Positions 26,546 to 35,212 are shown, numbered from the stretch's first letter. The stretch: DNA of 64,000 bases from Imtechella halotolerans (GCF_028743515.2 NZ_CP117969.2:741001-805000), one strand, 5' to 3'. Translations and numbers: made by a program. The notes: generated from the letters alone by a model not told the origin.

Positions 26546-27203
26546 TTTTTATAAAACTTCATTTATCTGTAAAGCGGTTGCAATATTCTTGATTTTTGAA
26601 TTGTGTGAAATGAAAAAAAATCACATTTTATTTTCATTTTAATAGAGTAATTACTTACTAATTAATTAGTATATTTAAACTCTCCCCAATTATTAATTAA
26701 GCATTTTATTTCGGAATGCTTGTGGTTTTCCGTATTTAATATTTTGTGAAGCGATTTATATTTAGAAGTTAAGTTTTTTTGTTTGTAGTTTTAATTGAAA
26801 TGAAGTAAAAAGATTAAGCAATTTGAAGCTTCCTTTAGCAATCCAAAAAGGGATGTGTAAAAGGAGAAAAGTCCTGCAGAGAAAGGAGTTGACAACAAGT
26901 GTAAAAAAGATAGACAAGAATACAAAAACAATATTACAAATTGAAGTATATCAGAATTTAGCTCTATGAAAGGACAGTGCATATTTAAGGAAATTTATTT
27001 TGTTTTTTCTTCCCCCACAAAAAAAGAAAGAAACCCCACCCACATTGCAGCACATTTGCAAGTTCCACGAGCCGACACTCAAAATCAAAGCTTGTAAAAG
27101 AGCTGCAATTTTGCTTACGCACCCATGCTAAATTGTTAAAATTGAGTTCTATAAGAAACTAATTGACTTAAATAATTTGAAGAAAAACTAAAACCATTAT
27201 GTT
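26546..27203. other. Gene-free spacer before the defence-like stack
   Basis: About 650 bases, AT-rich until 27000, then markedly C-rich and purine-poor to 27130. An inverted repeat ATTGCAGC (27044-27051) / GCTGCAAT (27102-27109) with inner GCAAG/CTTGT pairs lies in the C-rich part and recalls cassette-type recombination palindromes found further right. The last 70 bases should hold the promoter for the four-gene stack. Confidence 0.45.
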
Positions 27204-27494
27204 ATGAATAATCAAATCATTGAAGCTATTGAAAATCGGAACGTAATTCAGTTTTATTACGAAAACGAATTAAGAGTGGTTGAGCCACATTGTTACGGTA
27301 TGACTACCGCTGGGAATGAAGGATTAAGAGCCTTCCAAATTGATGGCTATTCTTCATCTGGGAAAATGGGGTGGAAAATGTATGACCTCGGTAAAGTAGA
27401 AAATATAGAAATTCTTGAAGATACATTTAAAATCCCAAGGCCAGGTTATAAAAAGGGAGATAGAGGTATGGATGAAATATTTGTAGAGCTATAG
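27204..27494 (+). CDS. Stand-alone WYL-like domain protein
   Basis: A 96-residue protein that consists only of a WYL-like SH3 beta-barrel: IEAIENRNVIQFYYENELRVVEPH, then LRAFQIDGYSSSG and GWKMYDLGKVENIEIL. WYL domains bind ligands and regulate phage-defence genes, normally fused to a helix-turn-helix; here no DNA-binding part is present. Two bases separate its stop from the next start, so it is the first gene of a four-gene operon with an ATPase and a nuclease. Confidence 0.7.
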   Translation: MNNQIIEAIENRNVIQFYYENELRVVEPHCYGMTTAGNEGLRAFQIDGYSSSGKMGWKMYDLGKVENIEILEDTFKIPRPGYKKGDRGMDEIFVEL

Positions 27495-27496
27495 CT

Positions 27497-27715
27497 ATGG
27501 ATAGATATAGAAATAAAAGCGGTAATTCAGGTGTTTCGGCCTATGAGATTGGTTCGGATAACATCATTGTCCTATTTAGAGGAAATGCTAAACTTTATAG
27601 ATACAGCTTCGGTGGTGGTGCTGGTAGTTATCATGTAGAAAATATGAAAAGGTTCGCAATAAATGGGAATGGTTTAAATGCCTATATTAATACTCATATA
27701 AAAAAACTTGTATGA
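27497..27715 (+). CDS. KTSC-like small protein
   Basis: A 72-residue protein: SGVSAYEIGSDNIIVLF, YRYSFGGGAG and GNGLNAYINTHIKKLV follow the pattern of KTSC-type mini-proteins (beta hairpins with a C-terminal helix of the form F/YINxxI). These are thought to bind nucleic acid or act with lysyl-tRNA-synthetase-like partners, but no function is firm. Its end overlaps the ATPase start by four bases (ATGA), making it part of the stack. Confidence 0.6.
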   Translation: MDRYRNKSGNSGVSAYEIGSDNIIVLFRGNAKLYRYSFGGGAGSYHVENMKRFAINGNGLNAYINTHIKKLV

Positions 27716-30027
27716 TAAATAAAATTGAAAGTATTAGGGATTTTGGTATCTACAAGAGTTTTTCATGGAACTCTGCAACTGGTCTAAAAAACTTTAATCA
27801 TAAAAATTTAATTTATGGCTGGAATTATTCAGGCAAAACGACTTTATCTCGAATATTCAGTTCTTTACGTGATAAAAAAATGCACGGTAGTTATGATAGA
27901 AGCTTTTTTAAGATAAATACAACTGCTGGAGATTTCGATTCAAACTCTTTACAAAACTTCCCTTTTAACATTCTTGTCTTTAATTCAGATTACATTAAAG
28001 ACAATCTAAACTTCAGTATTCATAAAGATGAAATATCTGAGTCAAAAACAATTTTGTTTGAAGTTGGTGATAACGCCAAATATGAAGAGAAAATAATTGA
28101 GTTTAAAAATAAAATTGATTTGATTAATGGCACTGAAACAATAATTGGAAAAAAAGATCCATACTTAAAAATAGTAGATGATTTTGAAATTTATGACAGG
28201 GCTAACACTGGTAAGTTTACTTTATTTGCAAAAGAAATTAAAATTGACCACTTTGGAAGTGAAATCGATTTTACTAAGGCAAATCTAAAGCCTATTGTAG
28301 CTAAGGTTAAACAAAATTTATCTGAATTTATTATAACTGACAAAAAGAAATTAGCCCAACTTAAAGCTATCGTTTTGTCTAAAGAGCCCAAAGAAGTACT
28401 GGATGAAGTCTTTCTCAACTCTACATATGACAAAATAATTAAATCAGTTAATGATTTATTGGTAAAAATCCCTGATAAAAAGAATTTAGATAAAATATTA
28501 GATAGTAATTCAGAAATATATACATGGGTTAAGAAGGGCAAAGAACTTCATCCAGAACCCACCAAATGTTTGTTTTGTGATAATGATATTAAACCCGAAA
28601 GATTTCAATATCTAAACGAGTTTTTCAATAGTGAAGCTTCAAATATAAAAGAGGGCATAAACAATGTAAAAAAACAACTCGTTGACGAAGAAAATAGTAT
28701 AAAACAAATTAATTTTCCTTCCAGTAGTAATGACCTAAATCTAGGGTACATTGATGAATATATAAATTCAAAGAAAGAACTTGATAAGTTACTTACATCC
28801 TACAAAAGGCACCTAAAAACTCTTATATTAAAACTCGATTTGAAACAAAGCAAATCTATACATATCCGAATAAACGAAATAAAGGAATTTGATTTTTCGC
28901 TAATAACGAGTAAAATAGAACAGTTAAACAGCGTTATAAGAAGCAATAATGATTTTTCAAAGGAGTTCAAACACAGAATAGAAATTGAAAGAAACTTATA
29001 TAAAGACTACTTAATAGCTTCGTTTCTAAAGAGAGAGAAATATATCGAGAAAGAAAAAAAGTGCAAATTAGCGAATGAAAAAATAGAAAAACTAAACACT
29101 CAAGCAACTGATTTTCAAAAGCAAATTCAATTTTATGAATCAAAAAAAGTTAGTGACGCTGAAGGAGCATTAAGATATACATACTTTATTCAAACTTTTT
29201 TAAATCGCAATGACATTGAAATAATTCTAGAAACAACATCTAAAAAGTTTTTATTACTCAGAGGTGGTGAAAATGCGTCAAATTTAAGTGAAGGCGAAAA
29301 AACTGCTATTGCTTTTTCTCATTTTTTAGTTACGATAAAAGCCCTAGAATCTAAAAGGGTATTTAAGGATTATATTGTTTTTATTGATGACCCAATTTCA
29401 AGTTTAGATGGGAATCACATTTTTCAAATAAACTCAATTTTAAAGGAAATGCTCTTTTCCAATAACAATCCTGGGGGCGAGTGGAAACTAAAATGCCTTC
29501 AATTGTTTTGTTCAACTCACAATTTCGAATTCTTCAATTTATTGAGAGAATTGCCAATGGGCAAAACAAACAAGGAGTCTAAATACTATATTGAAAGAAA
29601 TTTTGCTGACAACACAGCAATTATAAGGGAATTACCTGCAATTATAGGCCAATATAAATCTGAATACCATTATTTATTTAAGGAAATCTATGAGTTCAAC
29701 AAATTAGGAAAACCATTAAAATCAGACAAGCTACTTTTAATTCCAAATACTTTAAGAAGGTTTTTGGAAATGTACACATTAACTAAATATCCAAGTGACC
29801 AAAATGTTGATCAAAGGGCTGATAGGATTTTCACACCAGAAATTTCCAAAAGAATCTGTAAACCATTTCATTATTTTAGCCATTTAGACAATCTAGATAG
29901 AATTGGTAAGCAAAGTGAATATGTGGCTGATATTCCTGTCGCCTGTAAAGAGTTAATAAGACATATAAAGAAAAAAGATAAACTTCATTTTGAAGCACTT
30001 GAAGCAGCAATTAATCTAAAAAAATGA
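27712..30027 (+). CDS. AAA_13/RloC-PrrC-like ABC-type ATPase
   Basis: A 771-residue protein. Walker A is GWNYSGKT (36-43), the ABC signature is LSEGEK (526-531) and Walker B/D-loop is FIDDPISSLD (558-567); between them lie long coiled coils and a C-x-x-C pair (C286, C289) like the zinc hook of RloC. The C-terminal 150 residues carry R683-x3-E687 and H721/H725, the same order as the R-E-H anticodon-nuclease triad of PrrC/RloC, where the E-to-H distance is about 32. Whether it cuts tRNA is inference. It overlaps the next gene by ATGA, so ATPase and nuclease are translated together. Confidence 0.85.
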   Translation: MINKIESIRDFGIYKSFSWNSATGLKNFNHKNLIYGWNYSGKTTLSRIFSSLRDKKMHGSYDRSFFKINTTAGDFDSNSLQNFPFNILVFNSDYIKDNLNFSIHKDEISESKTILFEVGDNAKYEEKIIEFKNKIDLINGTETIIGKKDPYLKIVDDFEIYDRANTGKFTLFAKEIKIDHFGSEIDFTKANLKPIVAKVKQNLSEFIITDKKKLAQLKAIVLSKEPKEVLDEVFLNSTYDKIIKSVNDLLVKIPDKKNLDKILDSNSEIYTWVKKGKELHPEPTKCLFCDNDIKPERFQYLNEFFNSEASNIKEGINNVKKQLVDEENSIKQINFPSSSNDLNLGYIDEYINSKKELDKLLTSYKRHLKTLILKLDLKQSKSIHIRINEIKEFDFSLITSKIEQLNSVIRSNNDFSKEFKHRIEIERNLYKDYLIASFLKREKYIEKEKKCKLANEKIEKLNTQATDFQKQIQFYESKKVSDAEGALRYTYFIQTFLNRNDIEIILETTSKKFLLLRGGENASNLSEGEKTAIAFSHFLVTIKALESKRVFKDYIVFIDDPISSLDGNHIFQINSILKEMLFSNNNPGGEWKLKCLQLFCSTHNFEFFNLLRELPMGKTNKESKYYIERNFADNTAIIRELPAIIGQYKSEYHYLFKEIYEFNKLGKPLKSDKLLLIPNTLRRFLEMYTLTKYPSDQNVDQRADRIFTPEISKRICKPFHYFSHLDNLDRIGKQSEYVADIPVACKELIRHIKKKDKLHFEALEAAINLKK

Positions 30028-31055
30028 CAACAATAAAAATAAATCAACAACTCAAAAGAATTGAAATCAAAGAATTCGAAATCGAAAATCAAATAGTTTT
30101 TAACTATTTTGATAATATTCCTGCAAGTGAAAGAGATGATAAATTGCTAAGAGCAATTTATATAGGAGTATTGGCCCTCATGGAAGACCGTATTTCCTCT
30201 TTCTTATCAAAAACCTCCAATGAGTTGGGAACAGAGCTAGAAAGTCTGAAAATGATTTTTGAGATGAAGAAAGAACTTTTCTACAAATCAACTATCAAAG
30301 GGACATTGGCAGAAGATGAAATTGCTGATTTTTTAAATCAATATTTCTCTGAAAAACGAATAAAAGACCGTGCATTTTTGACTGGAAATTCAGCAGGCAT
30401 CCTACCAAAAAATAAGACTGGAGATATTATTTGTGAAATAAATGGAACACCTGATTTAAAAATCGCCATTGAATGTAAATTTGATAAAAGCGTTCGTTTA
30501 GGAGACATTGAAAGCAAAGATATTTTTATGCGAAAAACGGATACTGCTTGGAGTCAATTAATAGAAGCGCAAGCCAATAGAGATAGTAAAATAAGTTTGA
30601 TAGTTTTTGACATTTCATTAGTTGAAAATTCCATTTTAAAAAATTTCGAAAATGTGGGTTACATCCAGGGAGTTGGTTTTATTGCTATCATCAATTCACA
30701 AAAAGGAGATTACAGCAATTTAGCTATAGCTTATATGTTAGCGAGAGATATTGCCTTAAATGCAAAAGAAATTGAACTCGACAAAGATATTTTGGCAATG
30801 ATTGTAAACCGAATTATTAAAGACATTAACGAAATATTGACAATAAAATCTCTAGTTCAAAACAACATCGACAATAACAAAGCAATTTTAAAGCAATTGG
30901 AAAAGACGATGCTTTTAATGGAGTTTAATCAAGAATATTTGAAAAGATTTTTAAATCAAGGAACATTATCAAAAAAGGATTTGCTCGACTTCTATACAGG
31001 TGAAGATGTGAAGGATAAATATCGTTTAATTGAGAAAGAAATAAATGAAATATAA
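30024..31055 (+). CDS. PD-(D/E)XK-type nuclease partner of the AAA_13 ATPase
   Basis: A 343-residue soluble protein. The restriction-endonuclease-like core is visible as an N-terminal helix with acidic residues (GTLAEDEIADFL, 93-104), then GD at 133-134, then E150-C151-K152 in KIAIECKF, giving the D-x15-E-x-K spacing of the fold. A helical region precedes it and a coiled coil ends the protein. I do not recognise the family beyond the fold. Four-base overlap with the ATPase gene suggests a fixed complex, probably in phage or plasmid defence. Confidence 0.7.
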   Translation: MTTIKINQQLKRIEIKEFEIENQIVFNYFDNIPASERDDKLLRAIYIGVLALMEDRISSFLSKTSNELGTELESLKMIFEMKKELFYKSTIKGTLAEDEIADFLNQYFSEKRIKDRAFLTGNSAGILPKNKTGDIICEINGTPDLKIAIECKFDKSVRLGDIESKDIFMRKTDTAWSQLIEAQANRDSKISLIVFDISLVENSILKNFENVGYIQGVGFIAIINSQKGDYSNLAIAYMLARDIALNAKEIELDKDILAMIVNRIIKDINEILTIKSLVQNNIDNNKAILKQLEKTMLLMEFNQEYLKRFLNQGTLSKKDLLDFYTGEDVKDKYRLIEKEINEI

Positions 31056-31094
31056 GGATTAAACCAAGACCCAAAAAGAATTGACCTAGTCGAT

Positions 31095-31310
31095 GTGGTG
31101 AGAACTAAAATAGTGTGCAAATATGTAACGAAGGAGAAAGCAAATATGGAATTCTCCAAAATTGTCGATAAGGATATAACCGTTGTTGATTTTAAATTAA
31201 GAATGCAGGATTATGTGAGTGTTTATTTCAAAGAAGAACTCGATACTGAAAACTATTTTTTTGGTTTGGAATTTCTTGGTGAGGAAATTAACAAAACTAA
31301 GTTTAAATAA
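31095..31310 (+). CDS. Hypothetical 71-residue protein
   Basis: A short frame from GTG at 31095, in the same direction as and 40 bases after the nuclease. It is charged and soluble (FSKIVDKDITVVDFKLRMQDYVSVYF) with no known motif. It may be an extra small member of the stack or the tail of a lost gene. A second frame overlapping its end is not convincing. Confidence 0.35.
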   Translation: MVRTKIVCKYVTKEKANMEFSKIVDKDITVVDFKLRMQDYVSVYFKEELDTENYFFGLEFLGEEINKTKFK

Positions 31311-31513
31311 AATTTTTGTTCAATTTCTGTGTATCCTTTGTAACGTTTTGTCATTGGTTTTAATTTATTATGTTAAGGACTTTCAGCTATTCGTCTTCAT
31401 CAGAATTATCTAAATTAATTATTAAGAGTAGGCTCTTTCGTTATAAAGTTTAAACTCTTTCCTGTCCGAGTGAATCAAAAGGTAGTTCTCGAATGCTGGA
31501 TAATTCATAAAAT

Positions 31514-31563
31514 GTTGCTAATTAACAACAAAAATAGTATTTTTGTAGCAAATTAACAACAAA
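31514..31563 (+). promoter_or_regulatory. Promoter and twin operators of the HipB-like gene
   Basis: A Bacteroidota promoter is visible: TTG at 31515-31517, 20 bases, then TATTTTTG (31538-31545), an exact TAnnTTTG. Two near-identical words, GCTAATTAACAACAAA (from 31517) and GCAAATTAACAACAAA (from 31548), start 31 bases apart, about three helical turns, covering the -33 element and the start codon. They are likely autorepressor sites. Confidence 0.7.
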
Positions 31564-31850
31564 TGAATTCAAGGAAGGCAGTCGTATTACCAAAGTTTCA
31601 AAAGATTTTTGACCAAATTGGTGAGAACATCAAGCTGGCACGAAAGCGAAGAAAGCTCACCACAGAGCAGGTATCGGAACGTGCAGGTATTCACAGGGCT
31701 ACCCTTTATCGAATAGAAAAAGGTGACCCTGCCGTGGCCATTGGGCTCTATTTTAATGTGCTTAGGGTGATGAATCTTCAGGATGATTTTTTGAAGCTGG
31801 CCAATGATGATGCATTTGGTAGAAAATTACAAGATTTGGATTTATTATAA
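31563..31850 (+). CDS. HipB-like XRE antitoxin/repressor
   Basis: A 95-residue protein with an XRE helix-turn-helix in LTTEQVSERAGIHRATLYRIEKGDPAVAIG and a short C-terminal tail (DDAFGRKLQDLDLL), the layout of HipB-type antitoxins that precede a hipA kinase gene. The downstream hipA frame is broken, so this may be an orphan regulator. Twin direct repeats overlap its promoter, consistent with autorepression. Confidence 0.8.
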   Translation: MNSRKAVVLPKFQKIFDQIGENIKLARKRRKLTTEQVSERAGIHRATLYRIEKGDPAVAIGLYFNVLRVMNLQDDFLKLANDDAFGRKLQDLDLL

Positions 31851-31855
31851 TAAAG

Positions 31856-32040
31856 ATGGCAGAAGGAAAATTTGACATATATGTTTTTGCAGACTGGGCA
31901 GGCTTGGAAGGTCCGATTTTACTTACGGCTTGATGGGTAACTTTCCTGGCCCATTTTTTCTGGCCAGCTTAAACGTTTCGATTTAGGGATTGTAAGAGGT
32001 AATGACAGTGTAGGCTTACAAAAGAACAAAGTATAGGTTG
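31856..32040 (+). pseudogene. hipA N-terminal remnant
   Basis: Six bases after the HipB-like stop, an ATG opens MAEGKFDIYVFADWAGLEGP, the typical HipA start (YVYADWLGL), but it stops after 26 codons. Another frame then gives GPFFLA-like residues before coding character fades. HipA is normally over 400 residues, so the toxin is dead; only its head survives. Confidence 0.65.
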
Positions 32041-32053
32041 CGATTAGGTATAA

Positions 32054-32461
32054 TTAAAAATCATGTTGTTTTTCACAGTATATTTTTAGTCTCTGAAGAA
32101 AAAGAGCCCAATTATAATTGCACCATTGATAGAAATCGGTTAGTTCTCTCCAGTTGGTGTGCTTTAAAACGACGGTGGTGATTTGATCCTTTTCAGTGAG
32201 TTCAAAGGAAACTCCTGTACCTACCCACTGCTCATCGGACGCTATACATTCCCAAACTATAGTAGAATTAGGCTCTAGACGTAGGATTTTCATTTTTGTA
32301 AGATACCCTTCATCAAAGTCAAATATATTTATATACCCTTCTTTGGCTTGTACGTCTAGTTTTTTTGTCCAAATTTCACCTAGACCCTTTGAGGATGTTA
32401 AAACCTCATATACTATGGAGGCTGGAACTTTAATGTAATTTCTGTGTTCAATGTTTAGCAT
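32054..32461 (-). CDS. SRPBCC/AHSA1-like domain protein
   Basis: A 135-residue START-fold protein: HRNYIKVPASIVYEVLTSSKGLGEIWTK is the conserved first strand and helix, and WRELTDFYQWCNYNWALFLQRLKIYCE is the long C-terminal helix that closes the pocket. Such AHSA1-like proteins bind hydrophobic ligands or chaperones. It is convergent with the hipA remnant and divergent from the RRM gene. No specific role can be given. Confidence 0.82.
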   Translation of the reverse strand: MLNIEHRNYIKVPASIVYEVLTSSKGLGEIWTKKLDVQAKEGYINIFDFDEGYLTKMKILRLEPNSTIVWECIASDEQWVGTGVSFELTEKDQITTVVLKHTNWRELTDFYQWCNYNWALFLQRLKIYCEKQHDF

Positions 32462-32848
32462 TTGTTACCTTATTTAATGGGTTATGGAAATGTGTTGATT
32501 GGATTATTGATAGGGTAGTTACAGTACAAAAATGAGGTATGGTTTTTAAAATCTACTTGTCATAGGACAAGTAATGAACTTGTTGCATTCTGAGAATCTT
32601 TTTTAAAAGCAGATTTTCATACTATTCATGGGATAGGTAAAGAATTCGTAAAGGGTGAGTTTAGAGCGATTCCTACCTGCTTAAATTAATTAAATCCTTA
32701 AAATAGCTATTATTCAAATAAAAGTAATACCTTTGTAACCAAATATATAACAGGCGCCTGCCTTTGCTTTTTCTGAAATAGTCTAAACTCCGTCCTTTTT
32801 TCTTTATCAGTTTGTGCTTTTCAGTTGCCACTTTAAAATCTAATACTT
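32462..32848 (+). promoter_or_regulatory. Promoter and long 5' UTR of the RRM gene
   Basis: This 387-base divergent spacer contains TACCTTTG at 32728-32735, an exact TAnnTTTG -7 box, about 110 bases before the RRM start. The -33 element is not clear. The resulting pyrimidine-rich 5' UTR is long, as is usual for cold-regulated RNA-binding genes. The left half serves the SRPBCC gene and shows no other feature. Confidence 0.5.
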
Positions 32849-33127
32849 ATGAATATTTTTGTTGGCAATCTGAGTTTTCAGACTTCAGAAGAACAATTAC
32901 TTGATGTATTTACTCCTTTTGGTGAAGTTTCTTCTGTAAAGGTTATCGTAGATGGTTATTCAAATCGTTCCAGAGGTTTTGCCTTTGTTGAGATGCCTGT
33001 GTCTGAGCATGCTTTGACTGCTATTGAAAGACTAAATGAATCTATGCTAGATTCAAGGGTTATTGTAGTCAATGAAGCGAAACCCAAAAGAAGTAATGAT
33101 CGTTTTTCTTCTAACCGAAGCTGGTAA
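32849..33127 (+). CDS. RRM-domain RNA-binding protein
   Basis: A 92-residue single RRM: RNP2 is IFVGNL at the N-terminus and RNP1 is RGFAFVEM around residues 46-53, with a short basic tail (KPKRSNDRF). These bacterial glycine-poor RRM proteins bind single-stranded RNA and are often cold-induced. The gene precedes an RhlE-type helicase and two cold-shock genes, a coherent RNA-remodelling group. Confidence 0.9.
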   Translation: MNIFVGNLSFQTSEEQLLDVFTPFGEVSSVKVIVDGYSNRSRGFAFVEMPVSEHALTAIERLNESMLDSRVIVVNEAKPKRSNDRFSSNRSW

Positions 33128-33233
33128 TTAGTATCTCTAATAGATATTCCTTTAGTAAGGTCATTATTCCTTGTAAACAAATTGGTGTTCATTTGCTATT
33201 TGCAAATTCGAACCACCTGATAGATAATATATA

Positions 33234-33280
33234 CTCGGGCCGTTGGTACCGAGGAATTCAACATTGTCGGTATCCCGACA
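33234..33280 (+). promoter_or_regulatory. Two tandem hairpins in the helicase leader
   Basis: CTCGG/CCGAG (33234-33238 and 33249-33253) and TGTCGG/CCGACA (33265-33270 and 33275-33280, TATC loop) form two compact stems ending nine bases before the helicase ATG. The second stem occupies the ribosome-binding region, so the pair could hold translation off until unfolded. Confidence 0.6.
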
Positions 33281-33289
33281 CTACAATAT

Positions 33290-34426
33290 ATGCAATTTAA
33301 AAATTTACCTATTATACCGCCAATAATGAAGGCGGTAGAAAAAGCTGGTTATACTACAGCTACTGAAATACAAAGTAAAACAATTCCACACACCTTAAAA
33401 GGTGGTGATATTATTGGTTGTGCTCAAACCGGTACGGGAAAAACGGCTTCTTTTGCCATTCCTGTACTTCAACTTTTGCATGACAAAAAAGTAAAACACT
33501 CGAAGGTACGTGCTTTGGTACTAACACCTACACGAGAATTGGCTATTCAGGTCAGTGACAATTTTAAATCCTACGGGGCTTATTTATCCGTATCACACCT
33601 GGCTATTTTTGGTGGGGTATCCCATGAACCTCAAAAAGCGGCCTTAAAAAAAGGGGTTGATATCCTTATTGCTACTCCTGGAAGGTTAATGGATCTGTAT
33701 GAGCAAGGCTATATCGATTTCTCTCAAATAGAGATATTGGTTTTAGACGAGGCGGATCGAATGTTGGATATGGGGTTTGTACATGAAGTAAAGCGAATTG
33801 TTGCTAAGCTTCCTACAAAAAGACAAACCTTGTTTTTTTCGGCTACTATGCCTGAGGCTATACGAAAACTTGCCAAACAGTTATTAAAGGATCCTATTGA
33901 GATAAATGTGACACCCGTTTCTTCAACGGCAAATAGTGTGAAGCAATCAGTGTACTTTGTAGAAAAAAATGAGAAGCTTAAACTGTTGGTTGAACTGTTA
34001 AGTGATAAAGAAATAAACAGATCCCTGGTCTTCTCTAGAACAAAACATGGTGCTGACAGATTAGCCAAGCAATTATTGAAGACAGGAATCACTGCAGCAG
34101 CCATACATGGGAACAAATCTCAGAACAACAGGCAAAGGGCATTGAATGATTTTAAAGGCAGCAAAATCAGGGTGCTGATTGCCACAGATATCGCCGCTAG
34201 AGGGATTGATATTGATGAATTACCTCATGTAGTGAATTATGAATTACCTAACGTAGCCGAGACCTATGTACATAGAATAGGGAGAACTGGACGTGCAGGT
34301 AAACAGGGTGTAGCAGTTTCATTTTGTGATAGAGATGAAAAGAAGGATTTGAAGAACATTCAAAATCTGATAGGATTTACAATGACTGTAGCTAAGAATA
34401 CAGCTTTACCAACTAGAAACGTATAA
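33290..34426 (+). CDS. rhlE: DEAD-box RNA helicase, RhlE type
   Basis: A 378-residue DEAD-box helicase core with all motifs: AQTGTGKT (I), PTRELA (Ia), TPGR (Ib), DEAD (II), SAT (III), SRTKHGADRLAK, ATDIAARGID (V) and HRIGRTGRAG (VI). The length with almost no C-terminal tail fits RhlE, which unwinds short RNA duplexes in ribosome assembly and decay. Its leader has two hairpins, and RRM and cold-shock genes flank it, pointing to cold adaptation. Confidence 0.93.
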   Translation: MQFKNLPIIPPIMKAVEKAGYTTATEIQSKTIPHTLKGGDIIGCAQTGTGKTASFAIPVLQLLHDKKVKHSKVRALVLTPTRELAIQVSDNFKSYGAYLSVSHLAIFGGVSHEPQKAALKKGVDILIATPGRLMDLYEQGYIDFSQIEILVLDEADRMLDMGFVHEVKRIVAKLPTKRQTLFFSATMPEAIRKLAKQLLKDPIEINVTPVSSTANSVKQSVYFVEKNEKLKLLVELLSDKEINRSLVFSRTKHGADRLAKQLLKTGITAAAIHGNKSQNNRQRALNDFKGSKIRVLIATDIAARGIDIDELPHVVNYELPNVAETYVHRIGRTGRAGKQGVAVSFCDRDEKKDLKNIQNLIGFTMTVAKNTALPTRNV

Positions 34427-34445
34427 GTAATAAATCAAGAAAAAT

Positions 34446-34880
34446 ATGGGGGACTCTTATTTTAAGAAAGAAAATGCCAAGAAAAAAACAAAGAAGAAAC
34501 AAGAAAAATTGCAGCGCCGAGAGGACCGCAAGGTGAATAATAACAAAGGAAAAGATCTGGAAGACATGATAATCTATGTAGATATCAATGGAAATTTCAC
34601 ATCGGTTCCACCACACCTTCAAACTACCCAGCCTGTAGCACCCAGAAGAAGAGAAGAAGAAGAACCTGAAGATGCCTTGGATCCGGATAAGGAGTTTACA
34701 GGTATTGTAACTTATGTCAGTGAAAAAGGCTATGGCTTTATTACTGAGGATACATCAAACGATAGTGTGTTTTTTCACCATAAACAATTATCACAGCAAT
34801 TTAACAAACACGATAGTGTGATCTATAATAAGGAAAAAACAGATCGTGGGGATAGAGCAATCAACATCAAAAAAAAGTAA
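34446..34880 (+). CDS. Cold-shock-domain protein with basic N-terminal extension
   Basis: A 144-residue protein. The first 50 residues are extremely lysine/arginine-rich (KKENAKKKTKKKQEKLQRRE), suited to RNA binding, and the last 65 form a cold-shock domain: FTGIVTYVSEKGYGFI (RNP1-like KGYGFI), SVFFHH (RNP2-like) and the final strand. It lies 19 bases after the helicase gene and just before a second cold-shock gene, so these are probably co-transcribed. Confidence 0.87.
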   Translation: MGDSYFKKENAKKKTKKKQEKLQRREDRKVNNNKGKDLEDMIIYVDINGNFTSVPPHLQTTQPVAPRRREEEEPEDALDPDKEFTGIVTYVSEKGYGFITEDTSNDSVFFHHKQLSQQFNKHDSVIYNKEKTDRGDRAINIKKK

Positions 34881-34902
34881 TATCAATTTAATTAATATAG
34901 AA

Positions 34903-35094
34903 ATGCAAGAAGGAACAGTAAAATTTTTCAACGACACTAAAGGTTTTGGATTCATAACTCCATCAAATGGAGATCGTGATGTATTTGTTCATACAACCGG
35001 ACTTTTAGACAATGTTCAAGAAAATGATAAAGTAACCTATGACATTGAGCATGGGCAGAGAGGGATGTTTGCGGTGAACGTAAAACGTCAATAG
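34903..35094 (+). CDS. CspA-family cold-shock protein
   Basis: I choose the ATG at 34903, which gives the canonical 63-residue cold-shock protein MQEGTVKFFNDTKGFGFI...DVFVHTTGL; an upstream in-frame start would add 19 non-homologous residues overlapping the previous gene. RNP1 is KGFGFI and RNP2 is VFVH. It binds single-stranded nucleic acid and melts RNA structure at low temperature. A terminator follows. Confidence 0.93.
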   Translation: MQEGTVKFFNDTKGFGFITPSNGDRDVFVHTTGLLDNVQENDKVTYDIEHGQRGMFAVNVKRQ

Positions 35095-35111
35095 TAGCAT
35101 AGCTAGTGTTT

Positions 35112-35145
35112 AAAAAAGGGTGTATGTAGTCATATGCCCTTTTTT
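35112..35145 (+). terminator. Rho-independent terminator after the cold-shock gene
   Basis: A-run plus GGG and CCC plus T6 enclose an imperfectly paired 16-base loop (ATG/CAT inner pairs). Ends the rhlE-csp transcript; the symmetric A/T tracts could also serve the convergent gene. Confidence 0.75.
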
Positions 35146-35212
35146 GTTTATGGACCGTTTGGGAGCTAATAGCATTGAAATTTGATGTTTTCTAAAACGA
35201 ATTTGAGGTGTG

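Noticed and set aside
27044-27109. Inverted repeat before the WYL gene as a proven attC site
   Set aside because: It has an 8-bp arm but no convincing AAC/GTT outer cores, so it is only mentioned as a possible relative of the cassette sites.
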